This document shows, piece after piece, positions 17,612-26,429 of a stretch of 64,000 nucleotides of DNA. The first letter of the stretch is position 1. The number at the start of each line of letters is the position of its first letter. Made by a program: the position numbers and the translations under genes. This DNA comes from WHSW01 sp963705955 (GTDB taxonomy: Bacteria > Actinomycetota > Thermoleophilia > Solirubrobacterales > 70-9), in the NCBI GenBank assembly GCA_963705955.1, contig CAVPLH010000006.1, forward strand, positions 1,364,001-1,428,000. Direction: 5' to 3'. Under the pieces are notes generated by a model. That model was not told where the DNA came from. It saw nothing but the letters and a program-made list of their open reading frames with translations, and did no database searches.

Positions 17612-18312
17612 CGCGGGTCCTGGTGGTCGACGACGAGCGCGGGCTGTTGCGGGCGCTGGGGATCAACCTCCGGGCGCGTGGGTACGAGGTCGACCTGGCA
17701 GCCGACGGGCGCACCGCGCTTACGCTCGCGGCGAGCGGGCAACCCGACGTCGTCGTGCTGGACCTGGGGCTGCCCGACATCGACGGGGTCGAGGTGATCG
17801 AGGGCCTGCGGGCGTGGACGGAGGTACCGATCATCGTGCTCTCCGCCCGCACCGAGGAGCACGACAAGGTGATCGCCCTCGATTGCGGGGCCGACGACTA
17901 CGTGACCAAGCCGTTCGGGATGGACGAGCTGCTGGCCCGTCTGCGCGCCGCGCTGCGCCGGCGCGTCGTCGACGCGGAGCTGCCGCTGGTCGCCACGACC
18001 GACTTCAGCGTCGATCTCGCGGCCAAGCAGGTGCTCGGCTCATCCGGTGAGCAGATTCGGCTGACGCCGACGGAGTGGCACGTGCTCGAGTTGCTGGTCC
18101 GCAACGAGGGCAAGCTGGTCGCCCAGCGCCAGCTCCTGAAGGAGGTCTGGGGGCCCGCGTACGAGACCGAGACCAATTACCTGCGCGTCTATCTCGCGCA
18201 GCTGAGGCGCAAGCTCGAGCCGGACCCGGCCCATCCGCGCTATCTGATCACCGAGCCGGGGATGGGCTACCGGTTCGTGTCGCATTCGGAGCCTGAGCCC
18301 GCTGACGCCTGA
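17608..18312 (+). CDS. KdpE-like OmpR-family response regulator
   Basis: 234 residues. The receiver has VVDDERGLLRALG, phosphoacceptor Asp52 in VVLDLGLPD, and CGADDYVTKPFGMDELLARL. The winged-helix C-terminus has LTPTEWHVLELLVRNEGKLV and ETNYLRVYLAQLRRKLE. These match KdpE closely. The ATG overlaps the kinase stop by four bases. No kdpFABC genes are in the window, so its most obvious target is its own operon's KimA-like transporter (inference). Confidence 0.92.
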   Translation: MTRVLVVDDERGLLRALGINLRARGYEVDLAADGRTALTLAASGQPDVVVLDLGLPDIDGVEVIEGLRAWTEVPIIVLSARTEEHDKVIALDCGADDYVTKPFGMDELLARLRAALRRRVVDAELPLVATTDFSVDLAAKQVLGSSGEQIRLTPTEWHVLELLVRNEGKLVAQRQLLKEVWGPAYETETNYLRVYLAQLRRKLEPDPAHPRYLITEPGMGYRFVSHSEPEPADA

Positions 18313-18386
18313 CTCCGTCCGGCGGCGTTTTCGCGAAGCCCGCGACTGCGACGCCCTCGGAGCCGCCGATCGCATAGCCTCGGGTC

Positions 18387-19188
18387 ATGTCCTTGATCGA
18401 GCTCGCGTCGGTCGACGGAGAGATCGGCCCAACGGCGGAGGCGACGATCGCGCTGCGCGACGACGGTCTCTACCGCGGCGACGGCGTCTTCGAGGTGATC
18501 CGGCTCTACGGCGGCCATCCGTTCGCGCTCGCCGAGCACCTCGACCGGATCGAGCGCTCCGCCGCGGCGATCGAGCTGCCGGTCGACCGGGCGAAGCTCG
18601 AGCCCGAGATCGAGGCGCTGCTCGCGCGCCACGGCGACGCCGACGGGCAGCTCCGGATCCTCCTGACCCGCGGCGGCCGTCGCATCGTGCTCACCGAGGA
18701 GCTGCCCGAGCACGACGAGACCCTCCGCCTGGCGACGGTCACCTACGCCCCGAGCGTCATCCTCACCGGCGTCAAGTCGCTCTCCTATGCCGCGAACATG
18801 CAGGCGACCCGGATCGCCGCCGGCCGGGGCGCCGACGAGGCGTTGCTGGTCCGCCCGGACGGGATCGTCCTCGAGGCGCCGACGTCGACGGTCTTCTGGG
18901 TCTCCGCCCAGGGGCCGCTGCGAACCCCGGCGCTCTCGACCGGGATCCTCGAGTCGATCACCCGCTCGAAGGTGATCTCCGAGCTCCACGTCGAGGAGGG
19001 CGAGTTCGAGCTCGACGACCTGCTCGGCGCGCGGGAGGCGTTCCTCGCCTCGACCACCCGCGAGGTCCAGGGCGTCTCGGCGATCGACGCACGGGAGCTC
19101 GGCCGCGCCGGGGCCGCGGACGCTCGAGGCCCAGGAGGGATTCACCCGGACGCTGAACGGCGAGCTCGGTACGCGCTCGGCGGCCTGA
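18387..19188 (+). CDS. Class IV PLP aminotransferase / aminodeoxychorismate lyase-like (frameshifted end)
   Basis: About 266 residues: ALRDDGLYRGDGVFEVIRLY, the PLP lysine ~130 in GVKSLSYAANMQATR, and EAPTSTVFWVS place it in fold-type IV (branched-chain aminotransferase / 4-amino-4-deoxychorismate lyase). Near 19110-19113 a run of G carries one extra base. Without it the protein ends PRTLEAQEGFTRTLNGELGT + RSAA at a TGA that overlaps the ATG of the next gene (TGATG). With it, the frame runs straight into the acyl-CoA dehydrogenase and gives a false 652-residue fusion. Confidence 0.85.
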
Positions 19189-20345
19189 TGATCGAGCTCA
19201 CCGACGAGCAGCGGTTGATCGCCGAGACGGCGCGCGAGTTCGTCGACAACGAGATCGTGCCGCGGGCTCGCGAATCCGATCGCGCGGAGAAGTTCGACAT
19301 CGAGCTCGCCAGGCGGCTCGGCGCGCTCGGCTATCTCGGCGCCCCGGTCGCCGAGGAGTACGGCGGCCGGGGGCTCGACTTCGTCGGCTACGGGCTGATC
19401 GTCGAGGAGGTCGGCCGCGGCGACTCGGCGATGCGGACCGTCGTCTCGGTCCAGACCTCGCTCGTCTGCGGCTCGATCGAGCGCTGGGGCTCGGAGGACC
19501 AGAAGCAGCGCTGGCTGCCGAGCCTGACCTCGGGTGAGGCGTTCGGCTGCTTCGGGCTCACCGAGCCCGACACCGGCTCGGACGCCGCCAACCTCCGCAC
19601 CCGGGCCGAGAAGGTCGACGGCGGCTGGAGGATCTCGGGCCAGAAGATGTGGATCTCGCTCGGCAACGTCGCCGAGGTGGCGCTGATCTTCGCCCAGACC
19701 GATCCCGACCGAAAGCACAAGGGCCTCGCCTGCTTCCTCGTCCCGACCGCGAGCGAAGGCTTCGCCACCCAGGAGATCCACGGCAAGCTCGGGCTGCGCG
19801 CCTCGGACACCGCCGCGATCTCGCTCGACGCGGTCGAGGTGCCCGACGAGGCGCTGATGGGTGAGGTCGGCGACGGCTTCAAGGTCGCGATGTCGGCGCT
19901 CGACTCGGGCCGCTACTCGGTCGCCGCGGGCTGCGTCGGGATCTGCGAGGGCTGCGTGCAGGCGTCGGTCGCCTACTCGAAGGAGCGCCGGCAGTTCGGC
20001 GTCCCGCTGGCGAGCTTCCAGCTCGTCCAGGAGATGATCGCCGACCAGATCGTCCGCCGCGACGCGGCCCGGATGCTCGTCCGCCGCGCGGCGGAGCTCA
20101 AGGACGCCGGGCGGCCGTCGACCGTCGAGACCTCGGTCGCGAAGCTCTACGCGACCGAGTCCGCGGTCGAATGCGCGAACCTCGCGATCCAGGTCCACGG
20201 AGGCTCGGGATACGTCGACGACTACCCGGTCGAGCGCTACCTGCGCGACGCCAGGGTGACGACCCTCTACGAGGGCACGTCGCAGATCCAGAAGCTGATC
20301 ATCGCCCGGGATGCGACGGGGATCAATGCGATGACGCCGGGATGA
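19188..20345 (+). CDS. Acyl-CoA dehydrogenase
   Basis: 385 residues, the normal length: IELTDEQRLIAETAREFVDN, the FAD/substrate motif CFGLTEPDTGSDAANLRT, WISLGNVAEVALIFAQT, QVHGGSGYVDDYPVERYLRD, and the C-terminal catalytic-glutamate segment LYEGTSQIQKLIIARD. It oxidises acyl-CoA to trans-2-enoyl-CoA, passing electrons to ETF. The ATG overlaps the TGA of the upstream aminotransferase once the frameshift there is corrected. Confidence 0.94.
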   Translation: MIELTDEQRLIAETAREFVDNEIVPRARESDRAEKFDIELARRLGALGYLGAPVAEEYGGRGLDFVGYGLIVEEVGRGDSAMRTVVSVQTSLVCGSIERWGSEDQKQRWLPSLTSGEAFGCFGLTEPDTGSDAANLRTRAEKVDGGWRISGQKMWISLGNVAEVALIFAQTDPDRKHKGLACFLVPTASEGFATQEIHGKLGLRASDTAAISLDAVEVPDEALMGEVGDGFKVAMSALDSGRYSVAAGCVGICEGCVQASVAYSKERRQFGVPLASFQLVQEMIADQIVRRDAARMLVRRAAELKDAGRPSTVETSVAKLYATESAVECANLAIQVHGGSGYVDDYPVERYLRDARVTTLYEGTSQIQKLIIARDATGINAMTPG

Positions 20346-20367
20346 GCAGGCAGCTGGCAGCGTGGCA

Positions 20368-20416
20368 GCTGGCAGCTTGCAGAGTCGGCCCGCCCTGCCA
20401 GCTGCAAGCTGCCAGC
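20368..20416. repeat. 15-bp perfect inverted repeat with adjoining direct repeats
   Basis: Arm GCTGGCAGCTTGCAG (20368-20382) is mirrored by CTGCAAGCTGCCAGC (20402-20416) around a 19-base loop. The left arm is preceded by two more GGCAGCTGGCAGC-like copies. It fills the whole gap between the acyl-CoA dehydrogenase stop and the enoyl-CoA hydratase start. It has no U-tract, so a simple intrinsic terminator is unlikely; a REP-like element or mRNA-processing hairpin is possible. Confidence 0.8.
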
Positions 20417-20425
20417 GCGTTCGCG

Positions 20426-21197
20426 ATGAGCCCACTCGTCGAGACGAGCCTGAGCGGCGCCGTCGCCCTCTGCCGGCTCAACCGCCCCGAGGCCCGCAAC
20501 GCGCTCTCGCCGGAGTTGATGGAGGAGCTGGCCGGCGCGGTCGAGGGGTTCGACGTCGACCCCGAGGTGCGCTGCATCGTGATCGCCGGCTCCGAGGAGG
20601 TATTCGCGGCCGGCGCCGACATCGGCGCCCTCGCCGAGCGCCGGTTCCACGAGGCGATGTTCCACCCTGCGGCCGCGTTCTGGCGGCGCCTCGCGGAGAC
20701 GCGGACCCCGATGGTCGCTGCGGTCTCGGGCTGGGCGCTGGGGGGCGGCTGCGAGCTGGCGCTGGTCTGCGACCTGATCGTCGCCTCCGAGACGGCGGAG
20801 TTCGGTCAGCCTGAGATCACCCTCGGGATCATTCCCGGAGGCGGCGGGACCCAGCGGCTGGCGCGCGCGGTCGGCAAGCAGCGGGCGATGGAGCTCGTGC
20901 TCACCGGGCGCCGCTTCGATGCCCGCGAGGCCGAGCGCCTCGGGCTCGTCAACCTCGTGGTCGAGAAGCGCGAGTGGCTCGACGCGGCGCTCGAGCTCGC
21001 GACCGCGGATCGCATCGCGCCCGCCGCTCGCCTCGCGGCTCGCAAAGCAGGCGGTGCTGGTCGCCGAGGAGACCGCGCTCTCGGCCGGCCTCGAGCAGGA
21101 GCGGCGACTGTACGAGCTTGCGATGGCCACCGAGGACCGGGTCGAGGGGATGCAGGCGTTCCTCGAGAAGCGGCGGCCGAGCTACCGCGGGCGCTGA
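20426..21197 (+). CDS. Enoyl-CoA hydratase/isomerase (frameshifted)
   Basis: About 256 residues of the crotonase fold: CRLNRPEARNALSPELMEEL, oxyanion-hole loops IAGSEEVFAAGADIGAL and GWALGGGCELALVCDLI, and FGQPEITLGIIPGGGGTQRL with the catalytic Glu. The last ~50 residues (LAKQAVLVAEETALSAGLEQ ... FLEKRRPSYRGR) are one base out of frame; an extra base near 21045 (GCG[G]CTC) accounts for it. It hydrates trans-2-enoyl-CoA to 3-hydroxyacyl-CoA between its two neighbours in the pathway. Confidence 0.9.
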
Positions 21198-21200
21198 GCC

Positions 21201-21700
21201 GTGGCGAATCTCTTCGATCCGAGCTTCGAGGACGCCTCCGACCGCGAGGGCTTTCGGGGACGGCGCGCCCGACTCGGTCGCGAGGCGGGGTCCGAGCGCC
21301 TCGGCGCGAGCCTGTTCGAGCTCGAGCCGGGCTCGGCGGCGTTCCCCCTGCACTACCACCTCGGCAACGAGGAGATGCTGATCGTCCTCGCCGGCCGGCC
21401 GGCCCTGCGCACGGCGGACGGCGAGCGCCCGCTGGAGGAGGGCGAGGTCGTCGCCTTCCCGGTCGGCGAGGCCGGGACGCATCAGATCGTCAACCGCGGC
21501 CGCGAGCCGGTCCGGATCCTGATCATCAGCGAGATGAACGCGCCCGACGTCGTCGTGAGGCCGGAATCCGGAAAGATGAGCGCCTTCGGCCGCCCCCCGG
21601 GGCTGCCGGGGAGGGCTTCCACGACGTCTACTTCCGCCGCGACGCGGTCGAGTTGTGGGACGGCGAGAACCCTCCCCCACCGCCGACCGGCGACACGTGA
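21201..21700 (+). CDS. Cupin-domain protein (frameshifted)
   Basis: About 166 residues. The metal-site motif FPLHYHLGNEEMLIVLAGRP and later VAFPVGEAGTHQIVNRG define a cupin barrel, likely metal-binding. After AFGRPPG the frame is lost. Adding one C to the C-run at 21592-21597 continues it as EGFHDVYFRRDAVELWDGEN to a TGA that overlaps the next gene's GTG (GTGA). This is the one conserved gene here broken by a deletion, in a homopolymer. Its position inside the CoA-enzyme operon does not reveal a substrate. Confidence 0.85.
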
Positions 21701-23043
21701 CCGAGCGGATCGGGGTCGCGGGAGCCGGCACGATGGGGGCGGGGATCGCCCAGCTGGCGGCGCTCGCCGGCTACGAGACGCTCCTCCACGACCCTGAGCC
21801 GAAGGCCCTCGAGCGGGGAATCGAGCGGCTGCGCGCCGACCTCGCCCGGGGCGTCGATCGCGGCCGGTGGACGGCTGCCGACGCCGAGGCGGCGACGGCG
21901 CTCGTGTCCGCGGCACCGCGGCTCGAGGACCTGGCCGGCTGCGACCTCGTCGTCGAGGCCGCGCCCGAGAGCCTCGCGCTGAAGCGGGAGCTGTTTCGCC
22001 GCCTCGAGGAGGTCTGTGCGCCCGACGCCGTCCTCGCCACGAACACCTCCTCGCTCTCGGTGACGGCGATCGCCGCCGAGGCGGATTCGCCGCAGCGGAT
22101 CTGCGGCATGCACTACTTCAATCCGCCGCCGGCGATGCGGCTGGTCGAGGTGGTGGCGGGCGACGCCACGGCCGACGCGGCGCTCGAGCTGACCGCGGAG
22201 GTCGCACGGCGGATGGGCCGCACTCCGGTACGCGCCGCGGACGGAATCGGCTTTCTCGCCAACCGGGCCGCGCGTCCGTTCAGCCTCGAGGCGCTGCGGC
22301 TACTGGGAGAGCGGGTCTCGGACCCCGACCAGATCGACCGCATCGTGCGGATCGGAGGCGGCTACCGGATGGGCCCGTTCGAGCTCATGGACCTGATCGG
22401 GATCGACGTCAACCTCGAGGTCGCGACGTCGTTCTACGAGCAGTCCTTCGGCGAGCCCCGCTGGCGCCCGCACCCCCTGCAGCGGCGGATGGTCGACTCG
22501 GGGCGGCTCGGTCGCAAGTCGGGACGCGGCTGGTACCCGTACGACCTCGGACCGCACCGCGCCGACGACCCGGCCCCGCTCGCGCCGCCGGCCACGTTCG
22601 AGCGCGATCTCGAGATCGAGCGCAGCGTCCACTGGGTCGCGTTGCCGGACCTCGAGCGGGCCCGGCTGGTCGAGATCGCGGCCCTGCCGGGGGCCGGCAA
22701 GGAGACGCTGAGCGCCGCCGGTCGCTACTTCGCCGGGCTCGGCAAGCACGTCGAGTGCACCCCGGGCGACGCACCCGGGCTCGTCCTCGGCCGAATCGTC
22801 TGCCAGCTCGTCAACGAGGCCTGCTTCGCGGTCGGTGAGGGGGTCGGCTCACCGGCCGACCTCGACACGGCGCTGCGCCTCGGCTTCAACCACCCGCGGG
22901 GTCCATTCGAGTGGCTGCGGGAGGTCGGCGCGGAACGCGTCCTCGCCGTGCTCGACGCCCTCAGCGACGAGCTCGGCGAGGAGCGCTACCGGGCGGCGCC
23001 GTACCTACGGCGCCTGGCGGCCGCGGATCAGCGCGAGAGCTGA
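21697..23043 (+). CDS. 3-hydroxyacyl-CoA dehydrogenase with duplicated C-terminal domain
   Basis: 448 residues from a GTG overlapping the cupin stop. N-terminal NAD-binding domain: IGVAGAGTMGAGIAQLAALA, ATNTSSLSVTAIA, MHYFNPPPAMRLVEVV. The first dimerisation domain (GIGFLANRAARPFSLEALRL, GGYRMGPFELMDLIGIDVN) is followed by a second copy (RIVCQLVNEACFAVGEGVGS, LGFNHPRGPFEWLREVG). This double-C-domain layout resembles PaaH/3-hydroxybutyryl-CoA dehydrogenases of aromatic-acid degradation. It oxidises 3-hydroxyacyl-CoA to 3-ketoacyl-CoA. Its last 16 bases overlap the convergent CHRD gene. Confidence 0.93.
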   Translation: MTERIGVAGAGTMGAGIAQLAALAGYETLLHDPEPKALERGIERLRADLARGVDRGRWTAADAEAATALVSAAPRLEDLAGCDLVVEAAPESLALKRELFRRLEEVCAPDAVLATNTSSLSVTAIAAEADSPQRICGMHYFNPPPAMRLVEVVAGDATADAALELTAEVARRMGRTPVRAADGIGFLANRAARPFSLEALRLLGERVSDPDQIDRIVRIGGGYRMGPFELMDLIGIDVNLEVATSFYEQSFGEPRWRPHPLQRRMVDSGRLGRKSGRGWYPYDLGPHRADDPAPLAPPATFERDLEIERSVHWVALPDLERARLVEIAALPGAGKETLSAAGRYFAGLGKHVECTPGDAPGLVLGRIVCQLVNEACFAVGEGVGSPADLDTALRLGFNHPRGPFEWLREVGAERVLAVLDALSDELGEERYRAAPYLRRLAAADQRES

Positions 23044-23471
23044 CCGCGGACGGCGCCGTTCGGGTACTTCTTCGTGTCGATGTCGACGTAATGCTGGCTC
23101 GGCTTCCGCTTCAGCCGCTTGACGATCCGCTTCTTCAGGCCCTTGACGCAACCCTTCGCCGGGCTCGACTTCGAGCCGCTGAACAGGGTCACGATCGGGC
23201 GAGCGATCTGGCCCGCGTTGCCCTTGTGGATATGCGCGCCGGTGACCTGGGTCAGCCCCTTGTAGTTGACCGTGAAGCAGATCCGGCGCTCGACGCGGTT
23301 GACCTTCAGCACCACGCTCGCGGAACCGTTCGGGTCACCCCCGTTGGGGTTGACGATCTGCTTACCGGTCAGATGGGCCGTCAGCGGCGTACTCGCCGAG
23401 GCGATGACCGGCACGGCCAAGGCGACGACAAGCGCCGCGGCGAAGGCCGCGGCGGCGGTTCTTGCACGCAT
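23028..23471 (-). CDS. Secreted CHRD-domain protein
   Basis: 147 residues. An N-terminal signal peptide (FAAALVVALAVPVIASAS) is followed by a CHRD domain: TAHLTGKQIVNPNGGDPNGS, CFTVNYKGLTQVTGAHIHKG, and HYVDIDTKKYPNGAVRGQL at the end. CHRD domains are extracellular beta-domains of unclear role in bacteria. A basic insertion (KGLKKRIVKRLKRKPS) precedes the last strands. Two cysteines could form a disulfide. Confidence 0.88.
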   Translation of the reverse strand: MRARTAAAAFAAALVVALAVPVIASASTPLTAHLTGKQIVNPNGGDPNGSASVVLKVNRVERRICFTVNYKGLTQVTGAHIHKGNAGQIARPIVTLFSGSKSSPAKGCVKGLKKRIVKRLKRKPSQHYVDIDTKKYPNGAVRGQLSR

Positions 23472-23497
23472 GTATTCCTCCTGGAGTCGTACGAGGT

Positions 23498-24430
23498 TCA
23501 GCGAATCGTGTTCTCCGCCACGAGGCGCTCTCCTCCCGGATCCGGCGCCGGGAGGGGCTCCGGCGCAGCTGCAGCTGCCCCGCCGGCGGCCAGATACGAG
23601 CCGCCCAGGATCAGCGCCAGGCCGGCGATCGTCGCGGCGGTGATCCGCTCATCGAGCAGCACGGCGCCGTAGACGACGGCGAAGCCCGGGGCCAGGTAGG
23701 TGACGATCCAGGTCCGCGCGGGACCGACGGTGGCGAACAGCTCGTAGAGGATCGAGAACGCGATGCCGGTCCCGACGACGCCGAGGGCGACGACCGCCGC
23801 GACCGGTCCGAGCCCGGGCGCCGACCCGGGAACTCCGATCACCGCGGCCGGGGTCAGCAGGACGACGCTCGCCGTGACCACCCACGCCGCGACCCCGATC
23901 GGCGGCCGGTCGGCGAGCCGCCGCTTGACCAGGAGGCCGCCGACCGCGTATCCGAGCGCTGCGAGAACGACCGCGAGCCCGCCGAGCAGCTCGGCGCCCG
24001 AGCCGCCGACGTCGACACCGAGCAGGATCGCGACGCCGAGCACGCCGAGCAGGAGGCCGGCGAGGCGGAGGCCCTGCGAGCGCTCCTCGGGATCGATCCG
24101 GATCGCGAGCAGCGCCGTCCACAGCGGCGCCGAGGTGACCAGGATCCCGGCGAGCGAGCTGGTGATCTCCTGCTCGCCGGCGGCGATCAACAGGAACGGG
24201 CCGGCGACCTGGGTCGCGCCGACCAGGACGATGATCCCGACCCGGTCACGAAACCCGCGCAGCGCGCCCTGCGCCGCCGCGAGCGCGATCAGGACGACGG
24301 CGGCCAGCGCGACGCGCAGGAAGGCCACCATCCCGGGCGAGAAGCCGCGGATCCCGATCTTGATGAACAGGTAGCTCGCTCCCCAGATCGCGCCCAGGAT
24401 CAGCAGCAGGGTCCAGGCGCGGCGGCTCAT
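23498..24430 (-). CDS. EamA/DMT family transporter
   Basis: 310 residues with ten predicted transmembrane helices in two EamA repeats: LGAIWGASYLFIKIGIRGFS at the start and, in the second half, ALGVVGTGIAFSILYELFAT and LDERITAATIAGLALILGGS. Drug/metabolite-type exporters of this family move amino acids or metabolites; the substrate is not predictable. It lies between the CHRD gene and the MBL-fold gene, all on the minus strand. Confidence 0.9.
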   Translation of the reverse strand: MSRRAWTLLLILGAIWGASYLFIKIGIRGFSPGMVAFLRVALAAVVLIALAAAQGALRGFRDRVGIIVLVGATQVAGPFLLIAAGEQEITSSLAGILVTSAPLWTALLAIRIDPEERSQGLRLAGLLLGVLGVAILLGVDVGGSGAELLGGLAVVLAALGYAVGGLLVKRRLADRPPIGVAAWVVTASVVLLTPAAVIGVPGSAPGLGPVAAVVALGVVGTGIAFSILYELFATVGPARTWIVTYLAPGFAVVYGAVLLDERITAATIAGLALILGGSYLAAGGAAAAAPEPLPAPDPGGERLVAENTIR

Positions 24431-24454
24431 CTCGCCGAGGGTAGGGAGTCGGGA

Positions 24455-25618
24455 TCAGCGCGCCGGCGACTCGAGCTCGCCGTAGTTGATCCCGCCATAG
24501 GAGAAGGTCGGGACCACCGGCCACTGGCGCTTCCAGTTCGGCATCTCCGACGAGGGGAAGACGTTGAGGAAGCGCCGGTCGCGCGGGTTCGGGTCGGCGA
24601 GCGCCTTCTCCTTGATCATCGAGTCGTACTGGTCGATCGAGTCCTCGAGCGTGTTCGAGTTCAGGATCACCTCACGGCCGAAGTACTCCGCGGTCCGGCG
24701 TACGCCCGGAATCCTCGAGAGATGCGGGTGCCAGGAATCTGCCGCGACCCCGTTCTCCGATGAGACCCAGACCCCGTCGGGGGTGTTGACGCAGAGCGAG
24801 TGGTTGCCGTCCGTGTGCCCCGGGGTGGAGACCAGCGCGCAGCCCCTGCCGAGCTCGACGTCGCCGTCGACGAGGACGACGTTCTCGGTCGGCACGTCCT
24901 TGATCCCGTCGGCGACGTACCAGGCCCACTGCATCGGATGCACCGACGCGAACGTGTCCCACTCGCGTCGCTGGGTGATCAGCTTCGCGTTCGGAAACAA
25001 CGGCGGCCGCGGTGCCGCCTCGCCGTCGATCGGCTCCCTGGTGCCGAGCACGAAGCGCAGGTCCTGGACATGCAGGTGGTCGAAGCTGATCAGGTCGACG
25101 TCCTCGGGCCGCAGCCCCGCGACCCGGACCGCCTCGTCGGGCTCGTTCCAGATCTTCGCGACGACGTTGTAGGCGACCCAGTCGGGGATCGGAAACCGCA
25201 TCATCTGCTCGTAGAAGGGCGCCTCCTGGGGCCCGTCGGTGACCGTCGGCTCGTAGGCCAGCGTCCGCAACCGGCCGTCGAAGTCCTCGAACTGGACGAC
25301 CTGGAGCCGGTTGATGATGTTGATGTAGGGGTTCGGGCCCTTCGCGGCGCCGCCGAAGGCGAATTTGAGCGGATAGGGCGCCGAGGCGATGTCGACGGTC
25401 CGGATCGCGTCGACGCGGTTGTCCGGCCGCGCGAACCGGGCTCGGAACTGCGCCGCCGCGTCGCGAATCGCCGCCGGACGGTCGCCCCGCGGCCAGGTCC
25501 GGTTGGCGTCCTCGAAGTCGGCGAACGGCCTCAGCCCAAGCGCTTCCGGATCCGATCCGTTGTCGCGATCTGCGCTGACCGCTGCTACGGCTCCGTCAAG
25601 CGTGTGAGGCTCTGTCAT
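24455..25618 (-). CDS. MBL-fold metallohydrolase family protein
   Basis: 387 residues. FDHLHVQDLRF corresponds to the HxHxD metal motif and STPGHTDGNHSLCVNT to the second metal histidine, with VWVSSENGVAADSWHPHLS and an FPNAKLITQRREWDTFA substrate region. Members include lactonases and other hydrolases; no substrate can be assigned. I use the ATG giving MTEPHTLDGAVAAVSADRDN. The open frame extends further upstream to 26029 but overlaps the divergent cation transporter and has poor composition. Confidence 0.82.
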   Translation of the reverse strand: MTEPHTLDGAVAAVSADRDNGSDPEALGLRPFADFEDANRTWPRGDRPAAIRDAAAQFRARFARPDNRVDAIRTVDIASAPYPLKFAFGGAAKGPNPYINIINRLQVVQFEDFDGRLRTLAYEPTVTDGPQEAPFYEQMMRFPIPDWVAYNVVAKIWNEPDEAVRVAGLRPEDVDLISFDHLHVQDLRFVLGTREPIDGEAAPRPPLFPNAKLITQRREWDTFASVHPMQWAWYVADGIKDVPTENVVLVDGDVELGRGCALVSTPGHTDGNHSLCVNTPDGVWVSSENGVAADSWHPHLSRIPGVRRTAEYFGREVILNSNTLEDSIDQYDSMIKEKALADPNPRDRRFLNVFPSSEMPNWKRQWPVVPTFSYGGINYGELESPAR

Positions 25619-25745
25619 GTTCTCTGAGGTTCGCTCAAGGTCGATCACGGGGCAAAGGCGGCGGCGACCAGGTCGGCCTCGTGGCCACTCGGAGCGTAGC
25701 CCGCGTGGCGCCGCGTCGTCGTCAGGCCGGGGGTACCCTCGATCC

Positions 25746-26426
25746 ATGGAATCGACGACGCTGCCGCTCGCCAACTCGACCCCGGGCCCGGATCGAGACC
25801 GCCTGGTCCTGCGCGCGAAGTTCCTCGCTCGGCTCGGGCTGGCGTGGCATGGGATCGAGGCGGCGGTGGCGATTGGAGCCGGAGTGGTCGCCGGGTCTAT
25901 CGCACTGATCGGTTTCGGGGCGGACTCGCTTGTCGAGGCCGTCGCCGGGATCATCGTCTTGTGGCGATTCGCCGGATCGAGGGCCGGCTCCGAAACCGCC
26001 GAGCTTCGCGCCCAGAAGCTGATCGGCATCAGCTTCTTCGTGATCGCAGCCTACGTCGGCTTCGAGGCGATCCGGACCCTGATCGCGGGCGACCACCCCG
26101 CGGTGAGCTACGTCGGAATCGTCCTCTCGGTTGCCACCCTGGCGACGATGCCGCCCCTGGCAATCGCGAAGGCGCGGGTCGGAGAGCACCTCGGTTCGTC
26201 GGCCACGAAGTCGGAGGGTCGCCAGAACATGCTTTGCGCCTATCTCTCCGGGGCTCTGCTGATCGGACTCAGCGCCAACGCCGCTTTCGGCTGGTGGTGG
26301 GCCGATCCGGTCACCGCGCTGGTGATCGCGGCCGTGGCCGTGAACGAGGGTCGCGAGGCCTGGCGCGGCGAGTCCTGTTGCGTCGATTCAGGCAAGCCCG
26401 GCGAGTGCGCTGACGACTGCTGCTAG
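25746..26426 (+). CDS. Cation-efflux (CDF-like) transporter with Cys-rich tail
   Basis: 226 residues, about six transmembrane helices: WHGIEAAVAIGAGVVAGSIA, LIGFGADSLVEAVAGIIVLW with the conserved Asp, and a matching WADPVTALVIAAVAVNEG. The tail CCVDSGKPGECADDCC carries five cysteines, suited to binding soft metals. Cation-diffusion-facilitator proteins export divalent cations with proton exchange. It sits four bases upstream of the DUF4396 fusion gene, forming a two-gene metal module. Confidence 0.85.
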   Translation: MESTTLPLANSTPGPDRDRLVLRAKFLARLGLAWHGIEAAVAIGAGVVAGSIALIGFGADSLVEAVAGIIVLWRFAGSRAGSETAELRAQKLIGISFFVIAAYVGFEAIRTLIAGDHPAVSYVGIVLSVATLATMPPLAIAKARVGEHLGSSATKSEGRQNMLCAYLSGALLIGLSANAAFGWWWADPVTALVIAAVAVNEGREAWRGESCCVDSGKPGECADDCC

Positions 26427-26429
26427 GAA

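Noticed and set aside
18387..20345. Apparent 652-residue aminotransferase-acyl-CoA dehydrogenase fusion
   Set aside because: One extra G near 19112 removes the aminotransferase stop. In the other frame the protein ends at a TGA overlapping the dehydrogenase ATG, the normal operon arrangement.
18267..20435. 722-codon minus-strand frame
   Set aside because: Shadow of the aminotransferase and acyl-CoA dehydrogenase genes; no domain and typical RRG-rich composition.
24455..26029. N-terminal extension of the MBL-fold gene to 524 residues
   Set aside because: The extension overlaps the divergent cation transporter and lacks family similarity; the ATG at 25618 gives a normal-length protein.
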